NCBI GenBank assembly: GCA_964568735.1
Contig: CAZMRF010000001.1
Span: 248,001 to 312,000 of the forward strand
Length of the DNA: 64,000 bases
Source of the DNA: CAZMRF01 sp964568735
GTDB taxonomy: Bacteria > Acidobacteriota > Polarisedimenticolia > JACPZX01
Reading direction: 5' to 3'
In this document: positions 53,065 through 61,255 of the stretch, piece by piece
How the letters are laid out: every line of letters begins with the position of its first letter
How positions within the stretch are numbered: position 1 is the stretch's first letter
Made by a program: the position numbers and the translations under genes
The notes under the pieces: model-generated
Databases searched by the model: none
Told to the model about the DNA's origin: nothing
Seen by the model: the letters and a program-made list of their open reading frames with translations, nothing else

Positions 53065-53961
53065 CTACTCCCAGAGCCAGGCGGCGCCGCGGGCGCCTCC
53101 CGAATCACCGTGAAGGGGCGGCAAGATCGGGGTCGCGATCCTGTCGCTGAATACCCACGGCGCCCACAGGGCCGGCACGCTCCCGTAGAGGTGCTCCAGC
53201 TTCGAGAGACCCCCGCCCAGGACGATCACATCGGGATCCAGGATGTTCACGACGTGGGCGAGAGAGCGTGCGAGCCGCTCGGCGTGGCGCTCCAGGGCTG
53301 CGCCGCATGCTGCATCGCCTTCTGCCGCCCGCCGTGCGATGACGGAGGCCTCGAGGCGCTTCCCCCCGTTCCGCTCGAAGTCGGCGGTCAGCCCGCTCCC
53401 CGACACGAAGGTCTCGATGCATCCGCTCCGGCCGCAATAGCAGCGCGGCCCGGGCCGCTCATCGTCGCGGGGCCAGGGGATCGGGTTGTGACCCCACTCC
53501 CCCCCGATCCTGTTCAGGCCTTCCAGGAGCCGGCCGCCTACGACGATTCCGCCTCCGACGCCCGTTCCCAGGATCACGCCGAAGACCACGCTCTTTCCGC
53601 TGCCGTTCCCGTCGCGGGCCTCGGAGAGCGCGAAGCAGTTCGCGTCGTTGGCCAGGCGCACCGGCCGCCCGAGCCGCTTCTCGAGGTCGACATCGAGGGC
53701 ATGGCCGAGGAGCCAGGTCGAGTTCGCGTTCTTGATCAGCCCCGTGGCCGGGGAGATCGCGCCCGGAGTGCCGATCCCCACGCTGAGCCGCGCGCCCCCG
53801 TCCGCTTCGAGCCCCTCCACCACCTGCTGAATTGCGACGAGCGTGGCCTCGTAGTCTCCCTTCGGCGTCGGGGCACGGAGCCGGCGCAGGATTTTTCCTG
53901 CGTCGTTCATGACCACCCCTTCGATCTTGGAGCCTCCGAGATCGATCCCGATCCGCCGCAA
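53065..53961 (-). CDS. mak: ROK-family fructokinase (Mak-like)
   Basis: 298 residues from TTG 53961, chosen because AAGGAGGGG lies just upstream and the protein then opens like E. coli Mak (RRIGIDLGGSKIEGVVM); a TTG at 53988 would add nine residues. ROK features: phosphate loop IDLGGSK, catalytic-region NANSTWLLG and LANDANCFALSEARDG, VILGTGVGGGIVV, the zinc site GEWGHNPIPWPRDDERPGP followed by CYCGRSGCIETF, and NILDPDVIVLGGGLSKLEHL, ending HGDSGGARGAAWLWE. This wording closely follows Mak, which phosphorylates fructose with ATP. Glucose or mannose may also be substrates. It appears monocistronic, in the cytoplasm. Confidence 0.9.
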   Translation of the reverse strand: MRRIGIDLGGSKIEGVVMNDAGKILRRLRAPTPKGDYEATLVAIQQVVEGLEADGGARLSVGIGTPGAISPATGLIKNANSTWLLGHALDVDLEKRLGRPVRLANDANCFALSEARDGNGSGKSVVFGVILGTGVGGGIVVGGRLLEGLNRIGGEWGHNPIPWPRDDERPGPRCYCGRSGCIETFVSGSGLTADFERNGGKRLEASVIARRAAEGDAACGAALERHAERLARSLAHVVNILDPDVIVLGGGLSKLEHLYGSVPALWAPWVFSDRIATPILPPLHGDSGGARGAAWLWE

Positions 53962-54200
53962 GTCCCCTCCTTCCGCTGACCCAACCAACCAGGACCCCGC
54001 AGCCAGCTAGCGACTCGCCCCTGGTCTCCTCGATCCGCTCCACGGAGACGCGCCCAGCCTACACCGACATGAGGGAGCGTTGGAGGTTCCATCGCCCGCG
54101 CCGGACAGGATCGGCTATCATCGAGGCGGTTCGATGCCCGCAACACAACGGGGCGCCTCCAATCCCCGCTTTCGGGGCCGCGCGTCCCCGCAAAGGGGCC

Positions 54201-54728
54201 ATGATGAGAATTTCCGGCCCGTACCATCGCCACGCATCGCCCGCCGCGATCGGCCTCACCGTTCTGGGCTCTCTGGCCGTGGCCGTCCTCGCCGCGGCCT
54301 GCAGCTCCGGACCATCGAACGTCGCTTCGGGATCGTCCCGCGCGGCCGGCCCGGGAGCGCCAGGAATACCACCCGCGACGGCAGAAATGGAGGGGGCCGA
54401 CAAGGCGTACTTCGTGACCCTGCCATCCGGAGACAAGGTGACGGTCGGTGTCTTTCCGAACCCGGCCTGGGCCGGCAAGAAGCTCCTCTTCGACCCTCCC
54501 GTCGCGAAGCTCGACGCGAACGTCCTCCCGCTCGCCCAGAACTCCCTGTGGGAGATCTACGGCCGCCAGCGTGGCCATTTCTCCCCTGCGGACATGAGGG
54601 TCGCGACGCGGGAGAAGCTCGGGAGCATCATCACCTTCAAGCTCTCCTCGGGCGGGCTGCTCTGCGTCCTTCCGCTCCAGGATGACAATCGCCCCATGAT
54701 GAAGGGCATGTTCCTCTGGGTGGAGTAG
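54201..54728 (+). CDS. Lipoprotein of unknown function
   Basis: 175 residues from ATG 54201 (AAAGGGG upstream; ATG 54204 equally possible). The signal ends in a lipobox, VLAAACSSGPSN. The mature domain is compact and beta-rich (KAYFVTLPSGDKVTVGVFPN, EKLGSIITFKLSSGGLLCVL, KGMFLWVE). I do not recognise the family. It lies 47 bases upstream of an MFS transporter gene on the same strand, so co-transcription is likely, but no functional link is visible. Confidence 0.75.
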   Translation: MMRISGPYHRHASPAAIGLTVLGSLAVAVLAAACSSGPSNVASGSSRAAGPGAPGIPPATAEMEGADKAYFVTLPSGDKVTVGVFPNPAWAGKKLLFDPPVAKLDANVLPLAQNSLWEIYGRQRGHFSPADMRVATREKLGSIITFKLSSGGLLCVLPLQDDNRPMMKGMFLWVE

Positions 54729-54775
54729 AATCGGCCTCCCCGCCGGCCCCCATCCCCGGCGGAGCGAGGGAGCCG

Positions 54776-56107
54776 ATGCCCGACCCCAGCTCCGGCCGGC
54801 AGCACACATTCCATCCCGCCGGCCGCCCCTATCGCTTCACTCTCCTCTTCTTCGTCAGCCTGATCATCTACGGCAGCTACTTCGCCTACGACAGCGTGGG
54901 GGCCATCGAGGACACGCTGATGAGGACGCTGGGGATCGGGCAGGAAGAGATCGGCACGATGTACTCCATGTACAGCCTGGCGGCGATCCTCACTCTCTTC
55001 GCCTCGGGGCTGCTCATCGATCGAATCGGAACGCGGAAGGCCAGCATGCTCTTTTCTTCCGTGGTGACGCTGGGCGCGATCATCGTGGCCTGGGCCCCCG
55101 ACGTGTGGGCTCTCTACGCCGGCCGCTTCATCTTCGGGGCGGGCTCCGAGGCGCTCATCGTCTGTCAGAGCGCGATCCTGGCCCGGTGGTTCAAGGGGAA
55201 GGAGCTGGCGCTCTCGTTCGGTGTGGCCCTGGCCATCAGCCGTATCGGGACCCTGTTCACCTTCAACACCGAGGCTCTCATCGCCGAGCGGATGGGCGCC
55301 TATGCGGCCCTCTGGGTGGCGGCCGGCCTGTGCGTGGCGAGCCTTCTCGCCAACATGGTCTACGTCGTCATGGATCGCAGGGCCGAGCCGATCCTCGGCC
55401 TGCGCGAGGAGGGCGGCACGGGCGATCGCATCGTTCTCTCCGACGTCAGGAAGCTCCCTCCCGCGTTCTGGTACGTCTCCCTTCTCTGCCTGACCTTCTA
55501 CTCGGCCATCTTCCCGTTCACGGCGCTGTCGACGAACTTCTTTCACGAGAAGTGGGGCCTCCCGCTGACAGCGGGTGATGGGGGCGGCTTCTGGGCGGGG
55601 GTCTTCGACAACCTCATCCACATGTTCTCGACGGCCCCGGGCACGACCTCGATCATCATCTTCTCCTCGATGATCTTCGCGCCCTTCGCGGGAAGCCTCG
55701 TGGACAAGATCGGGCGGCGGGCGTCGCTCATGATCCTCGGCTCGCTCCTTCTCATTCCGGGCCACCTCACTCTGGGCTTCACGATGGTGACCCCGATCCT
55801 GCCGATGGTCATCCTGGGCGCCGCCTTCGTCCTGGTCCCCGCGGCCATGTGGCCCTCGATCCCCCTGATCGTCGGCAGGAACCAGACGGGGACGGCCTAC
55901 GGCCTGATGACTCTCATCCAGAACTTCGGGCTGATGGCCTTCCCCTGGCTCAACGGGAGGCTGCGAGAGGTCACGCACAACTACGAGGCCAGCATGGTCA
56001 TGTTCGCGAGCCTCGGAGTCGTGGGACTCGTCTTCGCATTCCTGTTGAAGAAGGCAGACGCCCGGCGTGGATCCATCCTGGAGCAACCCGAGGCGCCGGG
56101 CGCCTAG
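54776..56107 (+). CDS. Major facilitator superfamily transporter, MFSD1-like
   Basis: 443 residues with twelve predicted helices. Helix 1 region: RFTLLFFVSLIIYGSYFAYD. The MFS motif A-like loop between helices 2 and 3 reads LLIDRIGTRKASMLF, and the equivalent in the second half SLVDKIGRRASLMI. Other features: YAGRFIFGAGSEALIVCQSA, LALSFGVALAISRIGTLFTF, TGTAYGLMTLIQNFGLMAFP. The pattern, particularly GxGxEALxVxQ and the N-terminal YFxYDxxxAxE, resembles eukaryotic MFSD1, which carries dipeptides out of lysosomes, and its bacterial relatives. Substrate here is not known. The 3' end overlaps the convergent Wzc-like gene by four bases. Confidence 0.88.
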   Translation: MPDPSSGRQHTFHPAGRPYRFTLLFFVSLIIYGSYFAYDSVGAIEDTLMRTLGIGQEEIGTMYSMYSLAAILTLFASGLLIDRIGTRKASMLFSSVVTLGAIIVAWAPDVWALYAGRFIFGAGSEALIVCQSAILARWFKGKELALSFGVALAISRIGTLFTFNTEALIAERMGAYAALWVAAGLCVASLLANMVYVVMDRRAEPILGLREEGGTGDRIVLSDVRKLPPAFWYVSLLCLTFYSAIFPFTALSTNFFHEKWGLPLTAGDGGGFWAGVFDNLIHMFSTAPGTTSIIIFSSMIFAPFAGSLVDKIGRRASLMILGSLLLIPGHLTLGFTMVTPILPMVILGAAFVLVPAAMWPSIPLIVGRNQTGTAYGLMTLIQNFGLMAFPWLNGRLREVTHNYEASMVMFASLGVVGLVFAFLLKKADARRGSILEQPEAPGA

Positions 56108-58203
56108 AGCGCGGCGGGATGGCGGCGGGTGGCCGCCTCTTCGGGCTCGCCGGCCCGCGATACGGGGTAGTAGACGGCCCCGTAGGATGACCGGGCCTGA
56201 CCCTTGAGCAGGTCGACGTCGTTGAGCACCGCCCCGGCCACCGCGTCCTTCACTCTCCGGAGATCCGTCAGGGCCCTGCGGACGATCTCTCGATCGGTGG
56301 CGGCGTGACGGATGACGAGAAGGACCATGTCGGCCGCCGAGCCGAGGAGAACGCTGTCGGCGAGACCCACGACCGGCGGCGAATCGATCACCACCCAGTC
56401 GAAGTCGGCGCGAAGCGAGGCCATCAGGGCCGCGAACCGCTCCGTCGCGATGATCTCGGGCGGGTTGGGCGGGAGCGGGCCGCAGGGCAGGAGGCTCAGC
56501 CCCTCGACGTCGCCTGGCCGGAGGTACCCCCGGTAGGAGCCGGGCGCGTCGCCGGAGGAGACGTAGTTCGTCAGCCCCGGCGCCGAGGGGACCGCGAAGG
56601 TCGTGTGGACAGAGGGCCTCCTGAGATCCGCGTCCACGAGGCAGACGCTGTCGCCCCCGCGCGCGAGGCTTCGGGCGAGCGCCGCCGCCACGCTGCTCTT
56701 GCCCTCCCCCGGCGCGGCGCTCGTGACGAGGACGGCGCGGCGGTCGGATTCCCTGCCCGCCAGCTCCACCCCCATGCGCAGCATGTGGAAGGCCTCGTTC
56801 ACCGCATGGGCCGTGTTCTTCCTCAGCGACGGGACGAGCGCCATGATCTTCAGGCCCAGATCACGCTCCACCATCTCGGCGGAGCGGACGCTGTTGTCCA
56901 CGTACTCCAGGAAGAAGACGAGGCCGACGCCGAAGGCCGTTCCGAGGAGGAGGGACAGCGCGACGTTCAGCACCTTGCGCGGCTTGCTCGGGTGCATCGG
57001 AACGATGGCCCTGTCCAGGAGATCGACGTTGTTGCTGACAAGCTCCGCGTTCAGGCTGACCTCCTCGATGCGAGCCGTCAGGAGGTCGTAGATCCTCTTG
57101 GCCTCGTTGGCCTCGGTTTGAAGCATCTTGTAGCCGCTGGCCTTCTCGCTGACGTCGAGGGCGTCGACCTTGGCCCGCTCGATGGCCTCCTGGAGGTCCC
57201 TCTCGCGCTCGAGGGTGAGCCCGTACTCCGTTCGGATGGCGCTGATGATCCTGTCGGTCTCGGAGCCGATCTTCTGCTCGAGCTTCTCCAGCTCCGAGGA
57301 GACCTCCTTCACCTTGAAGTGGCCGGGCTTGTAGGTCACCAGGAGGCGCTTCTCCTCCGTCTCCAGGTCGATCCGCTGCTTGTTCAGCCCCCGGAGGACC
57401 TCGTCCTCCGCGACCTTGGGGAGCACCTGGTAGCTGCCGTCCGACTCGTCGATCTCCTTGATCTTCTCGAAGACGGCTTCGAGCTGGAGGCGGTGCAACC
57501 GGGTGTCGGTGAAGTCCTTCTCGAGCTGCGTGAGGCGCTCGTCGTAGGACTTCTTCTGGACGTCCGGCTCGTAGACCTTCTCCACCCGGGCGTAGCGGTA
57601 CATCCGGTCCTGCGTCTCCTGCAGCTTCGAGCGCAGCGGCTCGATCCGCTCGAGGAGATCGTTGATGGCCTGGCGCGTCCGCGCCCGGGCTTGCTCTATG
57701 TTCCGCTCGACGTAGGCCTCGCCGTAGGCGTTCACCCAGGCGGCGACCTGCTCCGCGTCGCGCCCGCTCATGCTGATGTCGACGATGCCGGTCTCTTCCC
57801 GCGGATCGATCTCGAGCAGGGCCCCGAAGGCGGCGACGGGATCCTCCATCGCCGCGAAGCCCTCGTGGCTCTCCAGCCCCAGGGTGGAGAAGGCCGTCTC
57901 GGTCACGGCCCGCGACTGGAGCACCTGGAGCTGCGTCTTGAGGTACCTGTCCTCCGCCGACCAGCCGTAGTCGGTCGTCCCGATCTGGGAAACGTCGGCG
58001 CCCGGCGCCACCTTCTGCGCGCGAGCATGGATCTCGAGCGTGGCCGTGGCCTTGTAGGTGGGCGTCTGGAGCAGCGTCGCAATGATGCCGATGGTGACGA
58101 TCACCGTGAAGGTCAAGAGGAAAGTGTTCCGCCCGCCCCAGAGGATCCGCCAGTACTGCCTGAGGTGGGCCGTGGGCTCGGCTCGCGTACCGAGGTTGCT
58201 CAT
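56104..58203 (-). CDS. Wzc-like polysaccharide co-polymerase / bacterial tyrosine kinase
   Basis: 699 residues. N-terminal Wzz domain with TM1 (TFLLTFTVIVTIGIIATLLQ), then a long periplasmic coiled-coil segment (about 60-400). The GNVR-type block EKASGYKMLQTEANEAKRIY precedes TM2 (VLNVALSLLLGTAFGVGLVF). The cytoplasmic BY-kinase domain has Walker A AAPGEGKSSVAAALA (about residue 497), A' VCLVDADLRRPSVH and B DWVVIDSPPVVGLAD. The tail contains a small Tyr cluster, SSYGAVYYPVS, a likely autophosphorylation site. It controls chain length and export of capsule or exopolysaccharide with the Wza-like protein, whose stop overlaps its ATG (ATGA). Confidence 0.93.
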   Translation of the reverse strand: MSNLGTRAEPTAHLRQYWRILWGGRNTFLLTFTVIVTIGIIATLLQTPTYKATATLEIHARAQKVAPGADVSQIGTTDYGWSAEDRYLKTQLQVLQSRAVTETAFSTLGLESHEGFAAMEDPVAAFGALLEIDPREETGIVDISMSGRDAEQVAAWVNAYGEAYVERNIEQARARTRQAINDLLERIEPLRSKLQETQDRMYRYARVEKVYEPDVQKKSYDERLTQLEKDFTDTRLHRLQLEAVFEKIKEIDESDGSYQVLPKVAEDEVLRGLNKQRIDLETEEKRLLVTYKPGHFKVKEVSSELEKLEQKIGSETDRIISAIRTEYGLTLERERDLQEAIERAKVDALDVSEKASGYKMLQTEANEAKRIYDLLTARIEEVSLNAELVSNNVDLLDRAIVPMHPSKPRKVLNVALSLLLGTAFGVGLVFFLEYVDNSVRSAEMVERDLGLKIMALVPSLRKNTAHAVNEAFHMLRMGVELAGRESDRRAVLVTSAAPGEGKSSVAAALARSLARGGDSVCLVDADLRRPSVHTTFAVPSAPGLTNYVSSGDAPGSYRGYLRPGDVEGLSLLPCGPLPPNPPEIIATERFAALMASLRADFDWVVIDSPPVVGLADSVLLGSAADMVLLVIRHAATDREIVRRALTDLRRVKDAVAGAVLNDVDLLKGQARSSYGAVYYPVSRAGEPEEAATRRHPAAL

Positions 58204-59213
58204 GACGCTCCAGGCCCCCGGGCTTCCCTCTCCGGGACGTTCACGACGTCGCCCGGCCTGAGCCTGAACCTGGCGGCCTCTTCCACCATGCCGAGCATGG
58301 CCGAGGTCTCGAAGCGGATCGTCCGGCCGGCCTCAGCGGGGTCGGACTCCATCGGGCGCCGCGTGACGAGGATCGTGTCGCCCGCTCCGGTTTTTAGCCC
58401 GCCGGCCATCGAGATCGCGTCCACGAGGGTGGTGGGGCCGGTGAGGTAGTAGCGTCCCGGCTTGGCCACCTCTCCCACCACGTTCACCCACTGGCTGAGG
58501 TACTCCCACACCGAGACGGTGACGTGCGGATCCACGAGGTAGTCCTCGCCGAGCTTCTCCTGGATCTCCGCCGCGATGGCGTCCACCGTGCGCCCCGCGG
58601 CCTGGAGATTGCCGATGAGGGGAAGGTTGATCAGGCCGTCGGGACTGACCTTCGAGGTCTTCGTCAGATCCTCGTGGCCGAACACCGAGATGGCGAGCAC
58701 GTCGTCGGCTCCCACCCGGTAGGCGCCGGCTGCGGGCAGCCTGCCCTTGTCGGGAGGCGGAATCAGGAGCAGCGAAAGCCCCCCCGGCCCCTGGTCGAAG
58801 CGGACCAGCGAGTCACCCATCCTGGGAACGATGACGCGGACGGAGGGTCGCTCCCCACCCGCCGCGGCTTCGACCCTGAAGGGAAGGATGGAGTCGCTCC
58901 CTGTCGAGGCGGTCGGAGGAACGCTCGCCGAGCTGGTCACGCCTCGCAGCTCCAGGACGAGGTCGCGCTGATCGGGCGGGCCCTGGCGGGAGAGGCTGAC
59001 GTCCCGAAGCGGCCCGGTGGCCCGGACCGTGAGCCGGACCAGGCGCCCCTCGGGGAGGGCCTCCAGGCCCGTCACCCGGACCGGCTCGGATTCGATGTTC
59101 TCTTGTTGCAGGGGCAGGCCTGCGGCCGTGCCCGTGGCTGCCAGGATCAGGAAGGCAGCGAGGAAGATCGTCGCCGGAGCGGTGGCTGGACTCCACGCAT
59201 CTGTCCGCCTCAT
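58200..59213 (-). CDS. Wza-like polysaccharide export protein with N-terminal AMIN-like domain
   Basis: 337 residues; signal peptide TIFLAAFLILAATGTAAG. Residues about 40-160 (EPVRVTGLEALPEGRLVRLT, then DQRDLVLELRG, SVRVIVPRMGDSLVRFDQG) resemble the AMIN domain of PilQ/AmiC-type envelope proteins. This is followed by the Poly_export domain (YRVGADDVLAISVFGHEDLT, KVSPDGLINLPLIGNLQAAG) and one SLBB domain (VVGEVAKPGRYYLTGPTTLV, DAISMAGGLKTGAGDTILV). The protein lacks the further SLBB repeat and clear C-terminal barrel helix of E. coli Wza. It is co-translated with the Wzc-like gene and is likely the periplasmic/outer-membrane part of polysaccharide export. Confidence 0.9.
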   Translation of the reverse strand: MRRTDAWSPATAPATIFLAAFLILAATGTAAGLPLQQENIESEPVRVTGLEALPEGRLVRLTVRATGPLRDVSLSRQGPPDQRDLVLELRGVTSSASVPPTASTGSDSILPFRVEAAAGGERPSVRVIVPRMGDSLVRFDQGPGGLSLLLIPPPDKGRLPAAGAYRVGADDVLAISVFGHEDLTKTSKVSPDGLINLPLIGNLQAAGRTVDAIAAEIQEKLGEDYLVDPHVTVSVWEYLSQWVNVVGEVAKPGRYYLTGPTTLVDAISMAGGLKTGAGDTILVTRRPMESDPAEAGRTIRFETSAMLGMVEEAARFRLRPGDVVNVPEREARGPGAS

Positions 59214-59339
59214 CGCGGATCTCTCCTCGGGGGAATCGACGAAAAGTGTTGAAAGACTAGTGCCTTAGCCCGATCCCGTCAAGAAACTGCGCCCTCTCCC
59301 GCCCCGGGGCGGCGGGTCGGAAGGCCTCGTTGCACTGCC

Positions 59340-60176
59340 TCAACGGGCAGGCGCGGGGGAATCCTTGATCGCCCAGAGATTGGTCGTCGAGATGGCGAGC
59401 CAGAAGGGAATCCGCGTCGCGGGGAAGCGCTTCAGCAGCGGCAGGATGGGGCGCGCCAGCTTCTTGACGCCTCTGAGATCCTCCGGGCGCACGAGGTCGA
59501 AGACGTCCAGGACCTGCCCGAACCCTGCTCTGTGGAGCGCCTTGCCCAAGCCCATGGGAGTGAAGTGGTTCCAGGCGAAGCCGTTCTCCATGACGTCCGC
59601 CCCCTTCTTCCGTATGGCAATTCCCCTTTGAAGCGAAAAAGGGAGCCACTGATAGAGCGGGAAATCGATCTCCGTCGAAATCGGGTAGAGGCGGTTGGTC
59701 GTCCCGACGAAGAGCAGACCCCCCGGCCGGAGCACTCTCCATGCCTCCGAGAGCGCCGCCTCCCATCCGCTCACGTGCTCGAGCACCGAGTTGGCGTAGA
59801 CGACGTCGAAAGAGGAATCGGCCAGAGGAAGCGCCTCGGCTCTCGCGACGTGGAAGGTCGCATCGATCCCCGACCCCGCCGCCCTCAACCGCGCGAACTC
59901 CACCAGCTCCCAGGAGATCTCGACGCCCACGGCGCCGTAGCCCTCGCGGCGCGCGTGCACCGTGAACCAGCCGGTCCCCGATCCGACTTCGAGGATGTCC
60001 GCGCCGGACTTGAAGTTCTTCACGCGGCGCAGAAGGGCGATCGTCTTGCGGTACTCGGCCTGGTAGTCCTCGAGGCTCTTTCCGCCCACCTCATGGAGGT
60101 AGTGCTGGACCGTGCTGAGCGATCGCCGGGCAGTGGAGCCGGGATGGGAAGGCCCGCCGCCCTCCTCGCCGGACAC
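59340..60176 (-). CDS. Class I SAM-dependent methyltransferase
   Basis: 278 residues from GTG 60176, chosen because AAGG lies seven bases upstream and the previous gene stops just before it. The SAM-binding motif I is ADILEVGSGTGWFTVHARRE, motif II region AVGVEISWELVEFAR, then ADSSFDVVYANSVLEHVSGW and WRVLRPGGLLFVGTTNRLYP. The N-terminal HYLHEVGGKSLEDYQAEYRK and the C-terminal NHFTPMGLGKALHRAGF are typical of glycan-cluster methyltransferases. It probably methylates a sugar or lipid-linked intermediate in the exopolysaccharide pathway. It is separated from the downstream Wza-like gene by 126 bases. Confidence 0.88.
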   Translation of the reverse strand: MSGEEGGGPSHPGSTARRSLSTVQHYLHEVGGKSLEDYQAEYRKTIALLRRVKNFKSGADILEVGSGTGWFTVHARREGYGAVGVEISWELVEFARLRAAGSGIDATFHVARAEALPLADSSFDVVYANSVLEHVSGWEAALSEAWRVLRPGGLLFVGTTNRLYPISTEIDFPLYQWLPFSLQRGIAIRKKGADVMENGFAWNHFTPMGLGKALHRAGFGQVLDVFDLVRPEDLRGVKKLARPILPLLKRFPATRIPFWLAISTTNLWAIKDSPAPAR

Positions 60177-60184
60177 GGGCAGCC

Positions 60185-61255
60185 TTACCTCAGCCTCGGG
60201 CGACGGCCCAGGAAGCGGAGGCGCCTGCCGATCTTGTCGCCCGTGAACCGGAGCGCGTCGGCCGCGGAATCCATGATGAGGAGACCCTGCACGAGCTGCG
60301 CAAGCCTGATGTGATCCGCGCGAAAGAGCCGATCCGGCTCGGGCGAGCGCAGCGGGGCGAGAAGCAGCCTGTGAAATGCCCCGGGCTGCGCCGCGCGGAT
60401 CACCTCGGAGGGGACCGTGCCCGGGAAGACCTTCTCGACGTAGGCGAGCCCGGCGGCGAAGACCGTCGCCATCCTCCACTGGCCCGCGCGGCGCCTCGCG
60501 ACCTCCCAATCAATGGGCCTGCGGCGGATCAGGAGCTGGATGTCGTGGAGCCAGAGGAGGCGGGCGTCGAAGTAGTGGTAGCCGAGGTGCAGGATGAGCG
60601 CCAGGAGGAAGTCCTCGTCGGAGAGTCTCAGCAGGCTCCTGCCCTCCACGGCGTAGGGTACGGCCCGCTCCCAGAGTCCCGCGTCGTCCACGTCGTAGCG
60701 AATGGGCTGGCCCAGGCTCCAGTGCAGGTCGAACGACGAGGGCGGCTTGCCGGGAGCAGCGAGCGTGATGTTGAAGTAGTTCGCGAGCCAGTAGTCGGCC
60801 TCCTGCTTGCCCGGGATGCGATAGCCGGCGGCTGTCAGAGCCTCCTTCACCCTGGGCCAGTCCGACAGCCGGATGAGGACGTCCACGTCCACCATGGGGC
60901 GGCGATCCACGGACTCGTAGAGCAGGGGCGCGAGCGCGGCGCCCTTCAACACGATGAAGCGCACGCCCGCGGCCTTCATGGAGTCGGCGAAAAGACCCAG
61001 GCGGTGGTAGAGGAGCGTCAGCTCGACGCGATCGCTCTGCCTGTCCTCTTCGAGCTGCGCGACGAGGCCGCTCGGTGCCCCATTCTCCGCGAGCTTCTCG
61101 AGGACGAGCGACGTCAGGCCCGCCCGCCTGAGCCCCTCCGCGAGGCGCCGGGCCTCCGAGGAGGGCATCTCGGGCAGCCGCCCACCTCTCAGAAGAGTGA
61201 GGACCAGCGGTGCCACGTCGTGGCCCGCATGGTGACTGTGAGCGCGCTCTCTCAT
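60185..61255 (-). CDS. Nucleotidyltransferase-fold protein of exopolysaccharide cluster (NTP_transf_5 type)
   Basis: 356 residues from ATG 61255, whose ATGA overlaps the stop of the SGNH hydrolase gene. The diagnostic segment is GVRFIVLKGAALAPLLYESV followed by DRRPMVDVDVLIRLSDWPRV, the nucleotidyltransferase active-site pattern (GxxL...Y...R...D-D). Then YWLANYFNITLAAPGKPPSS, FDLHWSLGQPIRYDVDD, and a helical HLGYHYFDARLLWLHDIQLL. Proteins of this family are common in capsule and EPS operons with asparagine-synthase or PEP-CTERM systems; their exact reaction is not established. Frames upstream of 61255 in the same phase overlap the hydrolase gene and are not coding. Confidence 0.85.
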   Translation of the reverse strand: MRERAHSHHAGHDVAPLVLTLLRGGRLPEMPSSEARRLAEGLRRAGLTSLVLEKLAENGAPSGLVAQLEEDRQSDRVELTLLYHRLGLFADSMKAAGVRFIVLKGAALAPLLYESVDRRPMVDVDVLIRLSDWPRVKEALTAAGYRIPGKQEADYWLANYFNITLAAPGKPPSSFDLHWSLGQPIRYDVDDAGLWERAVPYAVEGRSLLRLSDEDFLLALILHLGYHYFDARLLWLHDIQLLIRRRPIDWEVARRRAGQWRMATVFAAGLAYVEKVFPGTVPSEVIRAAQPGAFHRLLLAPLRSPEPDRLFRADHIRLAQLVQGLLIMDSAADALRFTGDKIGRRLRFLGRRPRLR

